From NCBI GenBank assembly GCA_026545225.1, contig CM048852.1, positions 56,427,146 through 56,491,145 on the forward strand: DNA of 64,000 nt, written 5' to 3'. Source of the DNA: Cornus controversa (lineage: Eukaryota > Streptophyta > Magnoliopsida > Cornales > Cornaceae). Position 1 is the stretch's first letter. Each line of letters begins with the position of its first letter. Below, piece by piece: positions 45,880 to 59,363 of this stretch. Below the pieces are notes generated by a model. The model was not told where the DNA came from. It saw only the letters and a list, made by a program, of their open reading frames with translations, and searched no databases. The translations under genes and the position numbers were made by a program.

Positions 45880-46824
45880 TTTGCCATAATTCCTTCATTG
45901 ATTGGTAATGCTTTTTGTTTTTTTTGTTTTTTGTTTTAATTTATTTTTTTGGTAAATTGTTTTTCTAATAAGTTTGTGGTTTTCAGTTCTTTAAACTGGC
46001 AGTTGTTTTATCTCCAACAATGGTGGTTACATTTGTAACTGAAAGCTGTTACCATTTACATCAAGTTGGATCAGTGCAGATATCAGATACATGAATAGTG
46101 TGGGGTGGCAGAGCAACAGAGTTGTACAAATATGTTTCTTTAATTGTATTTGTACTAAGTTTTTTCTTGAAACAATGATTATTTAGTAGAAATGTAGGAA
46201 TGGTTTCTTAGCATGTTCTTTTGACATTTTTTGAATGCCTGCTCTATTCCTTTTTATCATTTATTGATATGAGATAATGTGTAGAATGGTTTTTTAACTA
46301 GTATCTTTGCCCTTGTTTAAGTGGAGAACTTGTGCTGTTTCCTTGTCTGCAGTTATCGATATGCATCAAATGTTCCATATATGCATGCTTCATTTTGTCG
46401 AAGTGATGAAAATAGGATGTAAGAAAATGTATAATGAATGAAGAGGTATGTCGAGGGGACATTATGTGAACCTTTTACTCGGGTTGTTTGGTTGAGTAGG
46501 AAGGAAATGAGAAAGAAATGGAAGGTATTATCGGCGGGGGCAAAAACACTCAAAAGGAGACTGAATTATTCAGTCCAAATTTGGGAGGAACATGATCTTG
46601 TGAAGAGGGAGAGCAACTCCCTTCTCTCTTGCTCTCTCTCTTTCTCCTCTACCCAACAGGGGAGAGCTTCTCCTTCCTTCACCTTTTCTTCCCATGTTGT
46701 GCTCTCCATCAATTGTTTCTTCAATCACACGGTTAATGTCCCTTGAATGAGTTAACCTACCCTCCACTCCGCGTGGGTGACTAATTACACTGCTACCTTT
46801 GTCTGCTTCTTAATGTCTCCCTTA
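45880..46824. other. intergenic, downstream of TIC56
   Basis: The TIC56 3' flank (UTR probably to about 46150). Beyond that there is no gene. A CT-rich patch at about 46610-46690 has no coding character. Confidence 0.4.
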
Positions 46825-47034
46825 GGTCTTGTTTGGATTGATTTTTGAAAAATAATTTTTAGTTTTTCAAGCTCAAAAACCGTTTTGGAGAGTGTTTGGA
46901 TTGGTAAGGCGGAATAGATTCGAATTCCAAAAAAAGCGTTTAAAGGAAGCTGGGGGTACCTGCTTCCTGATTTAGATTATGCTTCTCTTTTTTTTCTGAG
47001 TAGAAGCTGAAGTAAAAGTTTTGCCAAACATGGC
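46825..47034. mobile_element. Tourist-like MITE
   Basis: A 210-bp element with TTA target duplications (46822-46824 and 47035-47037). The left end is GGTCTTGTTTGG and the right end is GCCAAACATGGC, imperfect PIF/Harbinger-type termini. It is non-coding. Confidence 0.6.
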
Positions 47035-47506
47035 TTAATCTAGTGTGCTCTGGAATAAGACAGCAAATTTTAGGTCTCAAACCGGTTGATGCCACGTGGA
47101 CTTTCTCATTGCCATCCATGTGGCATGATATGATTAATGCATCACCTTCCTAGGGTGGTGCACCCTGCGGTTTCATAACTAGTACCAATGGCTTCTTTTG
47201 ATGAGAATTTCCAAGTAACTGATCTATTGATATAAAGTTTAAGATATATCCGACCGACAAAAGTGTTGGAATTAGAGAGGCATCCAAGGAGGTGCAACAT
47301 GGGTTCCACTGGTTGGCTCTTGGAGTTGGAAGATACAAAATAAAATAAAACAGCTATGGAGTATGGGAGTACGTGGAGTGAAACTATAGCTACATGCCAA
47401 ACAGCCCTCCAAACGAGGACGCATGTCCCCCATTCCTTTTATTACCTAGGCCGCCGAATGAAAAAAGAGATATTTCATAGAAGCTAGCCCAAAGTGAAAG
47501 TGAGAG

Positions 47507-48343
47507 ATGGAAGATGGTGTGACAGAAACTGATTTCTTAGTGTCCCCTATGGATAATCATCATGTTTCAAGAGGAGATGAGGAACAAGAGAGAAATAAGA
47601 GAGATAAAGCTGAGGGAGAAGAAGAGGGAAAAAGTGGGCTCATAAAAAGCATAATCTCTAACTTGGTCTCTGGAAGGAGAGAGAATGAAGAAGAAGATGA
47701 TGATAGAGAAAAGAGTGGTGTGGTAATTAGTGGAGGAAAAGATCGGGGGGACAAGGGAGGTGGGCTTTTGAATCATTTTATTCCCAACTTTTTCTCTCCT
47801 TTGAACAACAAAACTAGTGGAGAAGATAATGAAGGGAAGGCTGGTGACATTGAAGTTAAAGCAGAGGAAAATAGTAGTGATGTGGACGGTAAGTCAGAGG
47901 AAGATCTGGGTGGTGGTGGTGGTGGTGGGATTATTAATAATCCGATTTCTAACATATTTGACCATGCTGGTACTGAAGGAGAAGGAGAAAAAGAGGGTAG
48001 TGAGAAAGAGAATGTTAAGGTTGTGGGAGGAAGTGGAAAGGAGAAGACAGGAGGGGAAGGTGGAGAAGGAAGTATTATTGATAATATTGTCTCCCACTTT
48101 CTCCTTGCAGGTATCCCTTTTTACCTCTTAATTAGTCTCTTGAGTCATTTTATATTTCTATATATTTTGATCATATCAACTCAACATATATGGCATCATG
48201 TGCATGTACCTTCATATATATATATATATATATATTGTGAGATTGATATGGGATTTTTGTGCTGTTTGTTTTGACAAGCAGATGACACAGCTCCAGCAAC
48301 TGATGAGGCCTCTATTCTAATTCATTCCATTGTCCGTGACTGA
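47507..48343 (+). CDS. acidic four-repeat plant protein, function unknown
   Basis: Two exons (47507-48110, 48282-48343) give 221 aa with matching phase. I do not recognise a named family, though the C-terminus DEASILIHSIVRD looks like a conserved plant tail. The protein is very charged and Gly-rich with long stretches of E, K, D and G, probably disordered. Set in this are four similar hydrophobic segments: GLIKSIISNLV (44-54), GLLNHFIPNFF (86-96), GIINNPISNIF (141-151) and SIIDNIVSHFL (189-199). Each is followed by an acidic/basic linker. There is no signal peptide or clear membrane helix. The segments could be amphipathic binding or self-association motifs, which is inference. The intron donor GTATCCCTT is U12-like, but the branch site is not convincing. 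Confidence 0.75.
48217..48236. repeat. (TA)n microsatellite in the intron of the four-repeat gene
   Basis: About 20 bp of alternating TA. Confidence 0.8.
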
Positions 48344-49090
48344 GAAGAATGATCTGATCTGAGTCTCTGACTACGTTGTTTAACATATATAGGGATTCTT
48401 CTATCCAAGTGGGCATAGATTTTCCTTTTGGTGCATGTACTTTTGTTTTGTTCTTTTGTTTTTTGAGTGAAAAATTTGTTTTCCTTTGACTCGTTAATTA
48501 ATCAAGGATTGTAACTGTGTTTGTTTTCCTAATCAATCTGTTCTATGTTTATTTGTTGACTCAAATTGTCACAAAGTACCTAGCTTGTTACCTTAATAGT
48601 TCCAAATTAATGTGATGAACATGAAACTTATTAAAATGATTGGACAGAACCAGTAGTCATCGATCATATAAAGGACTTAATAACACGTACACCCTTCAAA
48701 AAAAATATGCACTAGCTTGGAGCCTTATAATTTTTAAGAGAGATCAAATGGCTAGTTCAGTGCTCCAGATGATTAGATTTGGAAATGGTTAATTAATCTG
48801 AAGAGTACAAGAAAACAATGTATGTTATACCAATTTATAAAGCTGTGTGCTGTGTATAGACAAGTCATCTTGTTTATGGAACAAGACATCAAGATTGTGA
48901 CTCACACACTATAAATTTCTCCAAAAGTAGAATTAAAAACTTTTATTATTTATTTTTTTATCTGTGTCTGTTTTTAAGCTTATGACAGAAGATAATTAGG
49001 AACATGAAAAAACAAAAAATAATGTATGCTGTTAACTGACACCAGTAATGGTAGAGTTGCTAGGAGAGGATGGTCAACATAATATGGAGT
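48344..49090. other. intergenic, 3' of the four-repeat gene
   Basis: AT-rich. The first 200 bp are likely 3' UTR. Nothing else is recognised. Confidence 0.4.
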
Positions 49091-49092
49091 AG

Positions 49093-49301
49093 TTGTGGTG
49101 TCTAACAGTATTCACTAAATCATGTTGTATGGTCTTTACATTTCTACGTTCATTTATAAACAATATGCAATTACTTTCTTTCCAAATGATATATATATAT
49201 ATATATATTGTGGTGTCTAACAGTATTCACTAAATCATGTTGTATGGTCTTTACATTTCTACGTTCATTTATAAACAATATGCAATTACTTTCTTTCCAA
49301 A

Positions 49302-49352
<51 letters not shown>
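49093..49352 (+). repeat. 115-bp tandem duplication ending in TA microsatellites
   Basis: TTGTGGTGTCTAACAGTATT occurs at 49093 and 49208, and the 100 bp after each copy are identical. Each copy ends in a TA run, short at about 49190-49208 and long at about 49303-49352. The TA run probably promoted the duplication by slippage or unequal exchange. Confidence 0.9.
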
Positions 49353-49356
<4 letters not shown>

Positions 49357-49736
49357 AAGCAAATAAAACCTTACAAACAACAATGTCATGCCAATTACCT
49401 TGAGGCCACCCAAGAGTACATTTAGATTGAAGAGATCCAAATTCTCATAGTTAAGGAGCATTTAGAAACAAACAAAAGTGATCTTTAACATCAAATATGC
49501 AAAAGGCACAACTATTTGTCTTAATAATCTAAGTAAGAACAACATCTTGTTTTCACCAAATTACTTCTGAAAAACAAATCGCAAGATAAAAGCATTTCTT
49601 TCTCTATTTCGATATCTATACTTAGTCATAGCAATGAAATTAAAATTTCACCCATTTCACATCATTGTAATAACTTACCATTGTCTTTTTATGAGACATT
49701 GGGGAATTTGTCTCTCATCACTTTGACGAGAAATAA

Positions 49737-50142
49737 GGGCCTTGTTTGGAAGAGTTCTTGATTCTAAAATTTCTTCTATTTAAAAGGTGTCTGAACAATG
49801 CCTCCAATAAAAGTAATTTAAAAGAAAAAAGTTGTTTGGTGAATGCATTTTTTGAAATTCTTTCCACAATTAACACATTTTTAACTTGACAAATTTATTC
49901 ATAATAATTACTCTCAATGGGCAAGTTTCACAAAATAAAAGGAGACAAAATTTTCTATAAAATTTGTTACTTAAAATAATTATGGCTTCCTTCAAAAAGC
50001 AAGTTTTTTTGGCTTCCTTTAAATGGACTTTTTAAAACTTCAACTTTCATTAAAAGTTCATTTTCCTTATTTCATTAAACATTAACATTTTTTTGGAAAT
50101 GACTTCTTAAACTTGAAAGTCCGTTTCAATCCTCTAGAAGAT
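49737..50142. mobile_element. PIF/Tourist-like MITE, copy 1 (right end lost)
   Basis: It begins GGGCCTTGTTTGGAAGAG after a TAA and runs parallel to the next copy (GATTCTAAAATTTCTTC, AACTTGACAAATTTAT, AAGTCCGTTTCAATC). It stops at AGAAGATCT without a terminal repeat, immediately before copy 2. Confidence 0.65.
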
Positions 50143-50145
50143 CTA

Positions 50146-50547
50146 AGCCCTGTTTGGAGGAGTTTCCTGATTCTAAAATTTCTTCCATTTAAAAGGCCTT
50201 TGAAAATGCCTTTAATAAAAGGAATTTAAAAGAAAAAACTGTTTGGTGGATGCATTTTTTGAAATTCCTTCCACAATTAACATAATTTTAACTTGACAAA
50301 TTTATCCTTAATAATTACTCCCAATAGGCAAGTTTCAAGAAATAAAAGACGGCAAAATTGTCAATAAAATTTGTAACTTAAAATAATTTTGGCTTCCTTT
50401 TAAAAACAAGTTTTTTTTGGCTTTATTTGAATGGACTTTTTAGGACTTTATTTTCCTTATTTCACCAAACATTAATATTTTTTTGAAAGGACTTTTTGAA
50501 TTTGAAAGCCCGTTTCAATCTCCCAGAAAGCTCTCCCAAACGGTCCC
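50146..50547. mobile_element. PIF/Tourist-like MITE, copy 2
   Basis: A 402-bp element with CTA target duplications (50143-50145 and 50548-50550). The left end is AGCCCTGTTTGG and the right end is CCAAACGGTCCC. It is non-coding, and closely similar to copy 1 at 49737 in the same orientation. Confidence 0.7.
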
Positions 50548-50887
50548 CTATTTTGTCTCAAGTGGATGTAAGGGTGAAAAAGGGCCGCAAGGATCGGATC
50601 AGCCCACAAAGCTTTCGGGATCAGGCCAGGTAAAGATTGTCAAAATTTTAGGTTGGGCCGAGCTGGAAAGAAACAAGATCCAAGTCCATGCCCATATTTG
50701 GGCCTAATAGGTGAAAAACCCAATCCATTTTGAATATCTAAAGTCCACTTAGCCTTCCATTTGTGGTGGTATATATACACTTGGCTAGGGTTTAGTTCCT
50801 TTCCATACTTCACAGCTCTGGAAGGAGAGCAGCAAAGGCTGAGTCCCAAGTCTGGAGGCGACTAATCTCTGAGCTAACAAATCCAAA

Positions 50888-54003
<3,116 letters not shown>

Positions 54004-54545
54004 ATTCTATATTGAACCTTGCGCGGGTATTGCTTATAGAGTTTGATCTGCAGGACTTGATGTGCAGGTCGGTGCTATGATTAGCTATCTTAGCATCTAT
54101 GTTCTATTTTAATTCCTCAGTGCAATTTTGAACTTCATTTTGTCGTTGGAAATTTGAAAAAACTTTTATGTTGGTTGATTTTGGAGGAATATTAGACAAT
54201 GTTTTTGCCCAGCTACCATCTATCATCAGTTTATTCATTTCTCCTCTAGTTTGTAATTGCTATTTTATTTCTGATGGTCTGACGAGGTCAAATGTGTATG
54301 GCCTGCATGGGATTTAAGGTCTCTCCGGCATTATCTGGTTTATGTATGTTACCAGTAAGTGATTTCATTTATATGTATGAATAGTCTCGGTTATTCCTAC
54401 AAGAACACCAGAAAATGTGCTCTGCTTGTATGAAATGTGATTCTTCTTAATCAAAGGTAGCTGTCTTGGGTCTGTTGTATTTAAAAAAATTGCACCAAAT
54501 TGATTCATGTTAAACATGGTCACAATGTTTAATGGAAGCATTGAT

Positions 54546-55541
54546 TCAAACATAACTTTGTTCTAATTGAATATCCGTCTGCTTCAGAGGCTCATACTCC
54601 TCAAGGTACACATCAAGATGATCTGCCAAGGAGGACTTGTTGATACTCTCATGGTGATATGATTTGCAGACAAAGTAGATGATTGTTTGGATGACAAGTC
54701 CAAATAAAATCAACACTACTAGTATCAACAAGCAAAGAAATTCATAACCTAGTTTACTACTACCTTGAGGCACTGGTCCCTCTTCTGCCCCAATGACGAC
54801 CATTGCCTCCTGAATCATGATCATAGAGAGATTGAACAGAACAAACATAGTGGCAGCAACCATCGTCTTACCTTCAATCAATGTCTTGCTCTTGATCATG
54901 GCTTGGATCCCTTGAAAATCTTCCAATACCGAAATTACGTTAGCCAAATGCCAAATAGTGCTTATGTATATTAACCCCAATAGATATAAGAGAACGGAAA
55001 ACAGAAAGACCATCCTTGCAATATCGAAAAACAGGATCGCGCAGAAGGCCAACATTAGCAGAGCAAGGAAGTTGTAAGCGCATATAATGACAGAGCTCCA
55101 TACAAAAGTGAGCATGAGTCTCTTCCAAACCTTAGGCACCACGCTAATCACCTTCCTGAAGTTGACTGCTTTGCCCGTGTAAATACATGCTATGGTATAA
55201 ACAACTGCAGATGTAGAAAGGAGGGAAAGGATGAGAAGGATGATGTAGTAGATCATTGTGAAGGCGAAAAAGGCAGTATATTCTGATTCAAGGATGTCGT
55301 AAAGCTTGTTATATCTAGGAGTGCCCATTGGGGTGTGGAGCAACCTGATTTCATTGATGAAGATCTTTCCATATATCAATTCAGAAATTACAATGTGAGC
55401 TAAGAAGATGAGGGAGAGAGGTAGGACAAGAGCTAGGGTTATCTGGCTGAAAATTTTTCTCCGCGAGATGACTATATTGGCAGATTCTTTTATGATGCCA
55501 AAGAACCCTAGAAACTGTACCTCCTCTTGTTCCCTGTCCAT
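54546..55541 (-). CDS. plant six-helix membrane protein, function unknown
   Basis: Single-exon ORF of 331 aa. A short charged N-terminus (MDREQEEVQFLGFFGIIKES) precedes six hydrophobic segments at about residues 32-55, 92-120, 144-172, 178-202, 233-256 and 268-294. It has an acidic, hydrophilic tail (DHLDVYLEEYEPLKQ). The N-terminal FLGFFGIIKESA-type opening and the six-helix layout match an uncharacterised plant family that I recall as the At1g31130/At4g19950 group. That assignment is from memory and no catalytic motif is seen. The stop lies 543 bp from the RPS4 stop, so the two genes are convergent. Start context is CCATGG. Confidence 0.85.
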   Translation of the reverse strand: MDREQEEVQFLGFFGIIKESANIVISRRKIFSQITLALVLPLSLIFLAHIVISELIYGKIFINEIRLLHTPMGTPRYNKLYDILESEYTAFFAFTMIYYIILLILSLLSTSAVVYTIACIYTGKAVNFRKVISVVPKVWKRLMLTFVWSSVIICAYNFLALLMLAFCAILFFDIARMVFLFSVLLYLLGLIYISTIWHLANVISVLEDFQGIQAMIKSKTLIEGKTMVAATMFVLFNLSMIMIQEAMVVIGAEEGPVPQGSSKLGYEFLCLLILVVLILFGLVIQTIIYFVCKSYHHESINKSSLADHLDVYLEEYEPLKQTDIQLEQSYV

Positions 55542-56071
55542 GGTTTTTGTTGAAATGGCAGGGAGAGAGAGGAGGCAGACCGGGGCCAGGAAGATGACCC
55601 CTCACAGTATTTTTAGGGACTAATATCTCTTTCATGATTAGCAACATGGGAATGTCTTATGTTATCCAATATCTATCCCCGATTTCTTCTACAAATTGAA
55701 TGAGTGGTAGAGTTTGCATACTTGTTTTGTGGAGGAGATCATGTGTGAGAATTAGTTAAAGCTGAATTTGTTATGCAGATAATAACATAAATAAGTGTGG
55801 CTAAAAATAGGGTGACCACCTATATTGTATGTATGGACAGCAAAATTCACCATTCAATCAGCTGAACAAAGCATCCCTGATTGTCTAAAGAGAGGAGGAT
55901 AGGGTTCTTTCTCATTTAATGGTTTAGCAGCAAGTTGAGAGCTAAGCAGTCGTAATTGTAAACATTGTCCAAGAAGGCGATAGAGTTGTGTCCTACGTTA
56001 CCCATAATACGACAAGTATATCTTCTTAGTTTCATAGTCATCGAATTCTGAATGCAACATGAAGAACATAA
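55542..56071. other. intergenic, upstream of the membrane-protein gene
   Basis: It probably contains that gene's promoter and leader on the minus strand. No specific box was assigned. Confidence 0.35.
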
Positions 56072-56259
56072 GAGCATCAGTACTGGGTTGGTTAGACGCA
56101 AGTCTGGCCAACCAAACATGACGATAGCCGATTAATAGATTGACTTAAATCATGAGACCCACCAACTGTTGGTTAAGTGCTTCGCCGTATTTGGCCAAGC
56201 GCATAGCCAACCAAATGCACTTTTTATTATTATTTTTTACTTTTATAGAAGTTCGTGCC

Positions 56260-56301
<42 letters not shown>

Positions 56302-56644
56302 TTTACTTAAATTTCAATAACTTTCACTACAAATAGAAAGATAATTTTGAGAGCTTTAATTTGAGTACCACTTAGATTATTTTTTGACTTAAAACGAAAA
56401 AATTATGAATTTTTCAAGTTAACAAAATATAAAAAAATTTAACATATATATGTATATACATAAAAATTTAGATTAATTTAATTATATAAGATTATTTAAT
56501 TGTGTGGGTAGTGAAAATCTGGAGAACCTGTTGTGGAGTCAAAATTTAGAGATTCTGACATGATGCGGCTAGCTAAAATGCTGAGGTGGCGAACTAAAAT
56601 TCAAATTTGGAGAACCATATTTGGCCAACCCATAGTTGATGCCG
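56072..56644. mobile_element. Tourist/PIF-type MITE
   Basis: A 573-bp element with TAA duplications (56069-56071 and 56645-56647). The left end is GAGCATCAGTACTGGGTTGG and the right end is CCAACCCATAGTTGATGCCG. The termini are inverted. TTGGCCAA-type motifs lie near both ends, with a (TA)n run at 56261-56299. It is non-coding. Confidence 0.75.
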
Positions 56645-56647
56645 TAA

Positions 56648-58216
56648 GGCAATATTGAGTCAATCGGCAGATTTGAGTTGCTGTACATCCACTCCCTTGT
56701 TTGTTCGCGTATTCGCTCTTTGTTTTCCTTGCTAGAAAAAAATTAAGACTGGTACTGTATTACAAGCTAGGGAATTCTAAAAATAATGACCATCCTCCTA
56801 TGAGTTTTAAGTCAAAACTAAATTGCAAGGACAAAGTGACATGTCCAGTGTTTGGTTACTAAGAGTTGGGGACATCACATACAAATTGGATACTCCAATT
56901 CAAATTCTTCTGTTTTGTTCCTCTATGTACTACTGTACCAGGGGATTAGCATTTAAATTACAGACAAGCCTTAACCTATGGAATCGTTTTGCACAAAGTG
57001 ATTACTTTCAGACTCGAATTTGCATTATCATGATATCGTAATAGCGATGAAAAGAATTCAACAACAATTAGAAAGTGCCCTTCTTGATGTGCAACAAATA
57101 CAACTTTAACAACAATTAGGAAGTGACTTTCTTAATGTGGAACACATAAAACAACCAGTTTGGTTAAGAATTTGAGAGTTGGTGAGATTCAAGCAAGGAA
57201 GTTGGTGACACAACACCAAAAATGGTTACACAGCACATGCTTCAACCTTCTACCACTATTACTACTTAGTAGTTGTGTACTGATGAAAAGATTAAGCTAG
57301 CAAGCATTAGAAATGATGCCAAGAAACTTGCTACAGCTTGATAATATTAAATTTTAAGCTGCATTTTTTATTTTATTTTTATTGTTATTGTTTATTTTTT
57401 GTGTAACGGCTCAAAGCTGATACTAATAATTTAATTGAACTCATCACATCACTAATGGACTGTGTGTGCACGCTTCAACCTTCCTACTACTTCTAGTAGT
57501 GTACTGCTAAAAAGATTAAGCAAGCATTAAGTTGACATTAATTAATTAAACTAATAAACTCATTACATCATTGATGACTTTTGGGGAGAGAGAGAGAGAG
57601 AGAGGAACACACAAACACAAAGGCACTGAAGGAAAAGCCAACCAACCGTTTGACCAGAGGGCCCAACAGCCTTCCTCCAATACTATAGAAATGAGCATCT
57701 TTGATAAGAGGAATAAGTGGAAAAAGCAAAGTCCAAAGCAACTCTGCCTGCTCAATGTCCATTTCTGTGTTTCTGTATTATATATATACTTATAATTCAA
57801 TTGTCCCCACTATTTCTGTATGTAAAATATGTAAAACTTAGGTTAAAACCGAGTAATTAATAGCAGAGACTTGGACTTGTGAATATTTTAAACTTGATCA
57901 AGGAGCTGATTATTGATTGTATTGGACTTATATATCCCACTAAACATTCTAGATTATTATCTTCGATTTCTTATTTTGAGGGGACATTGGTGCCATTACT
58001 TTTGAACCAAAGTGTAAGTAAATGATGTACAAGTGTAATTAGAATATATATATGAAGGCTTTTTTCATCTCTATGAATGTTGCTTTCTGCTATGTTGGAT
58101 GCTTTTTGTTGTTTAGTGTTGCAGCATTAGTTTATTGGTGCAGAGAAGTTGGGGCATAAGTGAGTGAATGAGAAAATATAAAAAGAAGTAATAGTTGTAG
58201 AAGAGCAATGTTGTAG
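56648..58216. other. intergenic with diverged short duplications
   Basis: No gene is supported. Two diverged repeats are visible: AACAACAATTAGAAAGTG at about 57060 and AACAACAATTAGGAAGTG at about 57109, and GTGTACTGATGAAAAGATTAAG (57273) against GTGTACTGCTAAAAAGATTAAG (57498). A GA run lies at 57585-57603. Confidence 0.4.
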
Positions 58217-58351
58217 ATGGGAATGTGGAAGGCCTGGCTGTGCATCAACTTCAAAAGCTCACATCTCTTTCCAACAAAAGGCATACTAGTGAAGGTTACT
58301 TCATGCCTCAGAAACAAGGCCAAAGGTATGATTCAAGCCATCAAATTAGTA

Positions 58352-58391
<40 letters not shown>

Positions 58392-58629
58392 CACACAATT
58401 TGAAGGTCATGCATTAATGTATATTCATTTGTGTTTCTAAATTGTGGTGGTAATGGCAGAGAATAGGCAGGGGCTGGTGTGTCTTTACAAGGACATGGAA
58501 GCTTGCGCAGGATATGCAGATATACAGGTGATGTGGGAGATGATTCATTCTTCATGTCCTCCTAATGCCCATAGCAAGAAAAGCAGCAGGAGGCCTTTTC
58601 ATTGGAGATTCTGTTTTAGGCCAACCTAA
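58217..58629 (+). CDS. small 92-aa plant protein, function unknown
   Basis: Probable two-exon gene (58217-58325, 58460-58629). The donor AAAG|GTATGA and acceptor GGCAG|AGAATAGG keep phase and join MGMWKAWLCINF...LRNKAK to ENRQGLVCLYKDMEACAGYA. The C-terminus is basic and aromatic: SRRPFHWRFCFRPT. The exon 2 sequence (LYKDMEACAGYADIQVMWEMIHS) has the look of a conserved short plant family, but I cannot name it or assign a function. The alternative frame in exon 1 (MEGLAVHQLQ...) would hit a stop after splicing. The intron carries a CT/CA microsatellite. Confidence 0.6.
58353..58391. repeat. compound (CT)n(CA)n microsatellite
   Basis: About 17 bp of CT followed by about 22 bp of CA, inside the intron of the small gene at 58217. 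Confidence 0.9.
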
Positions 58630-59363
58630 ACTTTTGCTGTTCCTTCTCAAAACATCTGAATTTAGATGGCTTTGATACACATCTTTTTTGTCTCTCTTCT
58701 GGCTTTAATTAAGAGAGGTCTCACTCCCCATCTCCATAATTAAGTATGTATCAGCAGGTGAGTGTATATACTACAGATTTCTCTAGCTATATTATCTTTC
58801 ATCTGATATACTCGTGTGGTTCGTTAAGTTGATACACTCTCTGTGCAGTCTTGATTGAAAACTAACTCCCATTTCCCCTACTTTGAGGTGTAACAAAACA
58901 TTGCAACCAACCATGTTTAGAGGATTTAACTTCTCTATCAGAAATCCAAAATGTACAAGTAATATAACTGTCTGATCATGTCATTCTTAATAAAGATAAA
59001 AACCTAGATATGGTTAATGATTGATGAGTTTTTTTTTTTTTTCCCTTACCAAAAAAGAAAAAGAAAAAAGAAAAGTTTTCGCAATAGAGGCTAGCTTACC
59101 TGCTATAATCCATGAAAGCAATATTGATAAAAGCCATTTCTTATGTTATATTTATTTTATTTTCAGTGAAACAAACTTCATATTTCTGGGTTCAAACCCA
59201 TTTTTATTTTTGTTACAATAATACATGTATCTTTGAAATAACAACACCGCTGATGCTATGTTTATTTCCATAACAATAATACACACATTTTCTAAATAAC
59301 AACACTCCTGATCTTAGCCACAAAGAACACAGACTAATAAAGAAGAAAACAACAGTGAAAAGC
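58630..59363. other. intergenic between convergent genes
   Basis: 3' flanks of the small gene (plus) and ferritin (minus). AT-rich; no element or RNA gene is recognised. Confidence 0.4.

Noticed and set aside
46438-46746. 102-codon ORF downstream of TIC56
   Set aside because: The CT/GA-rich sequence gives low-complexity frames on both strands, with no family resemblance and no splice partners.
48111-48281. U12-type intron in the four-repeat gene
   Set aside because: The donor GTATCCCTT is only close to consensus and the best branch site is too near the acceptor; treated as ordinary GT-AG.
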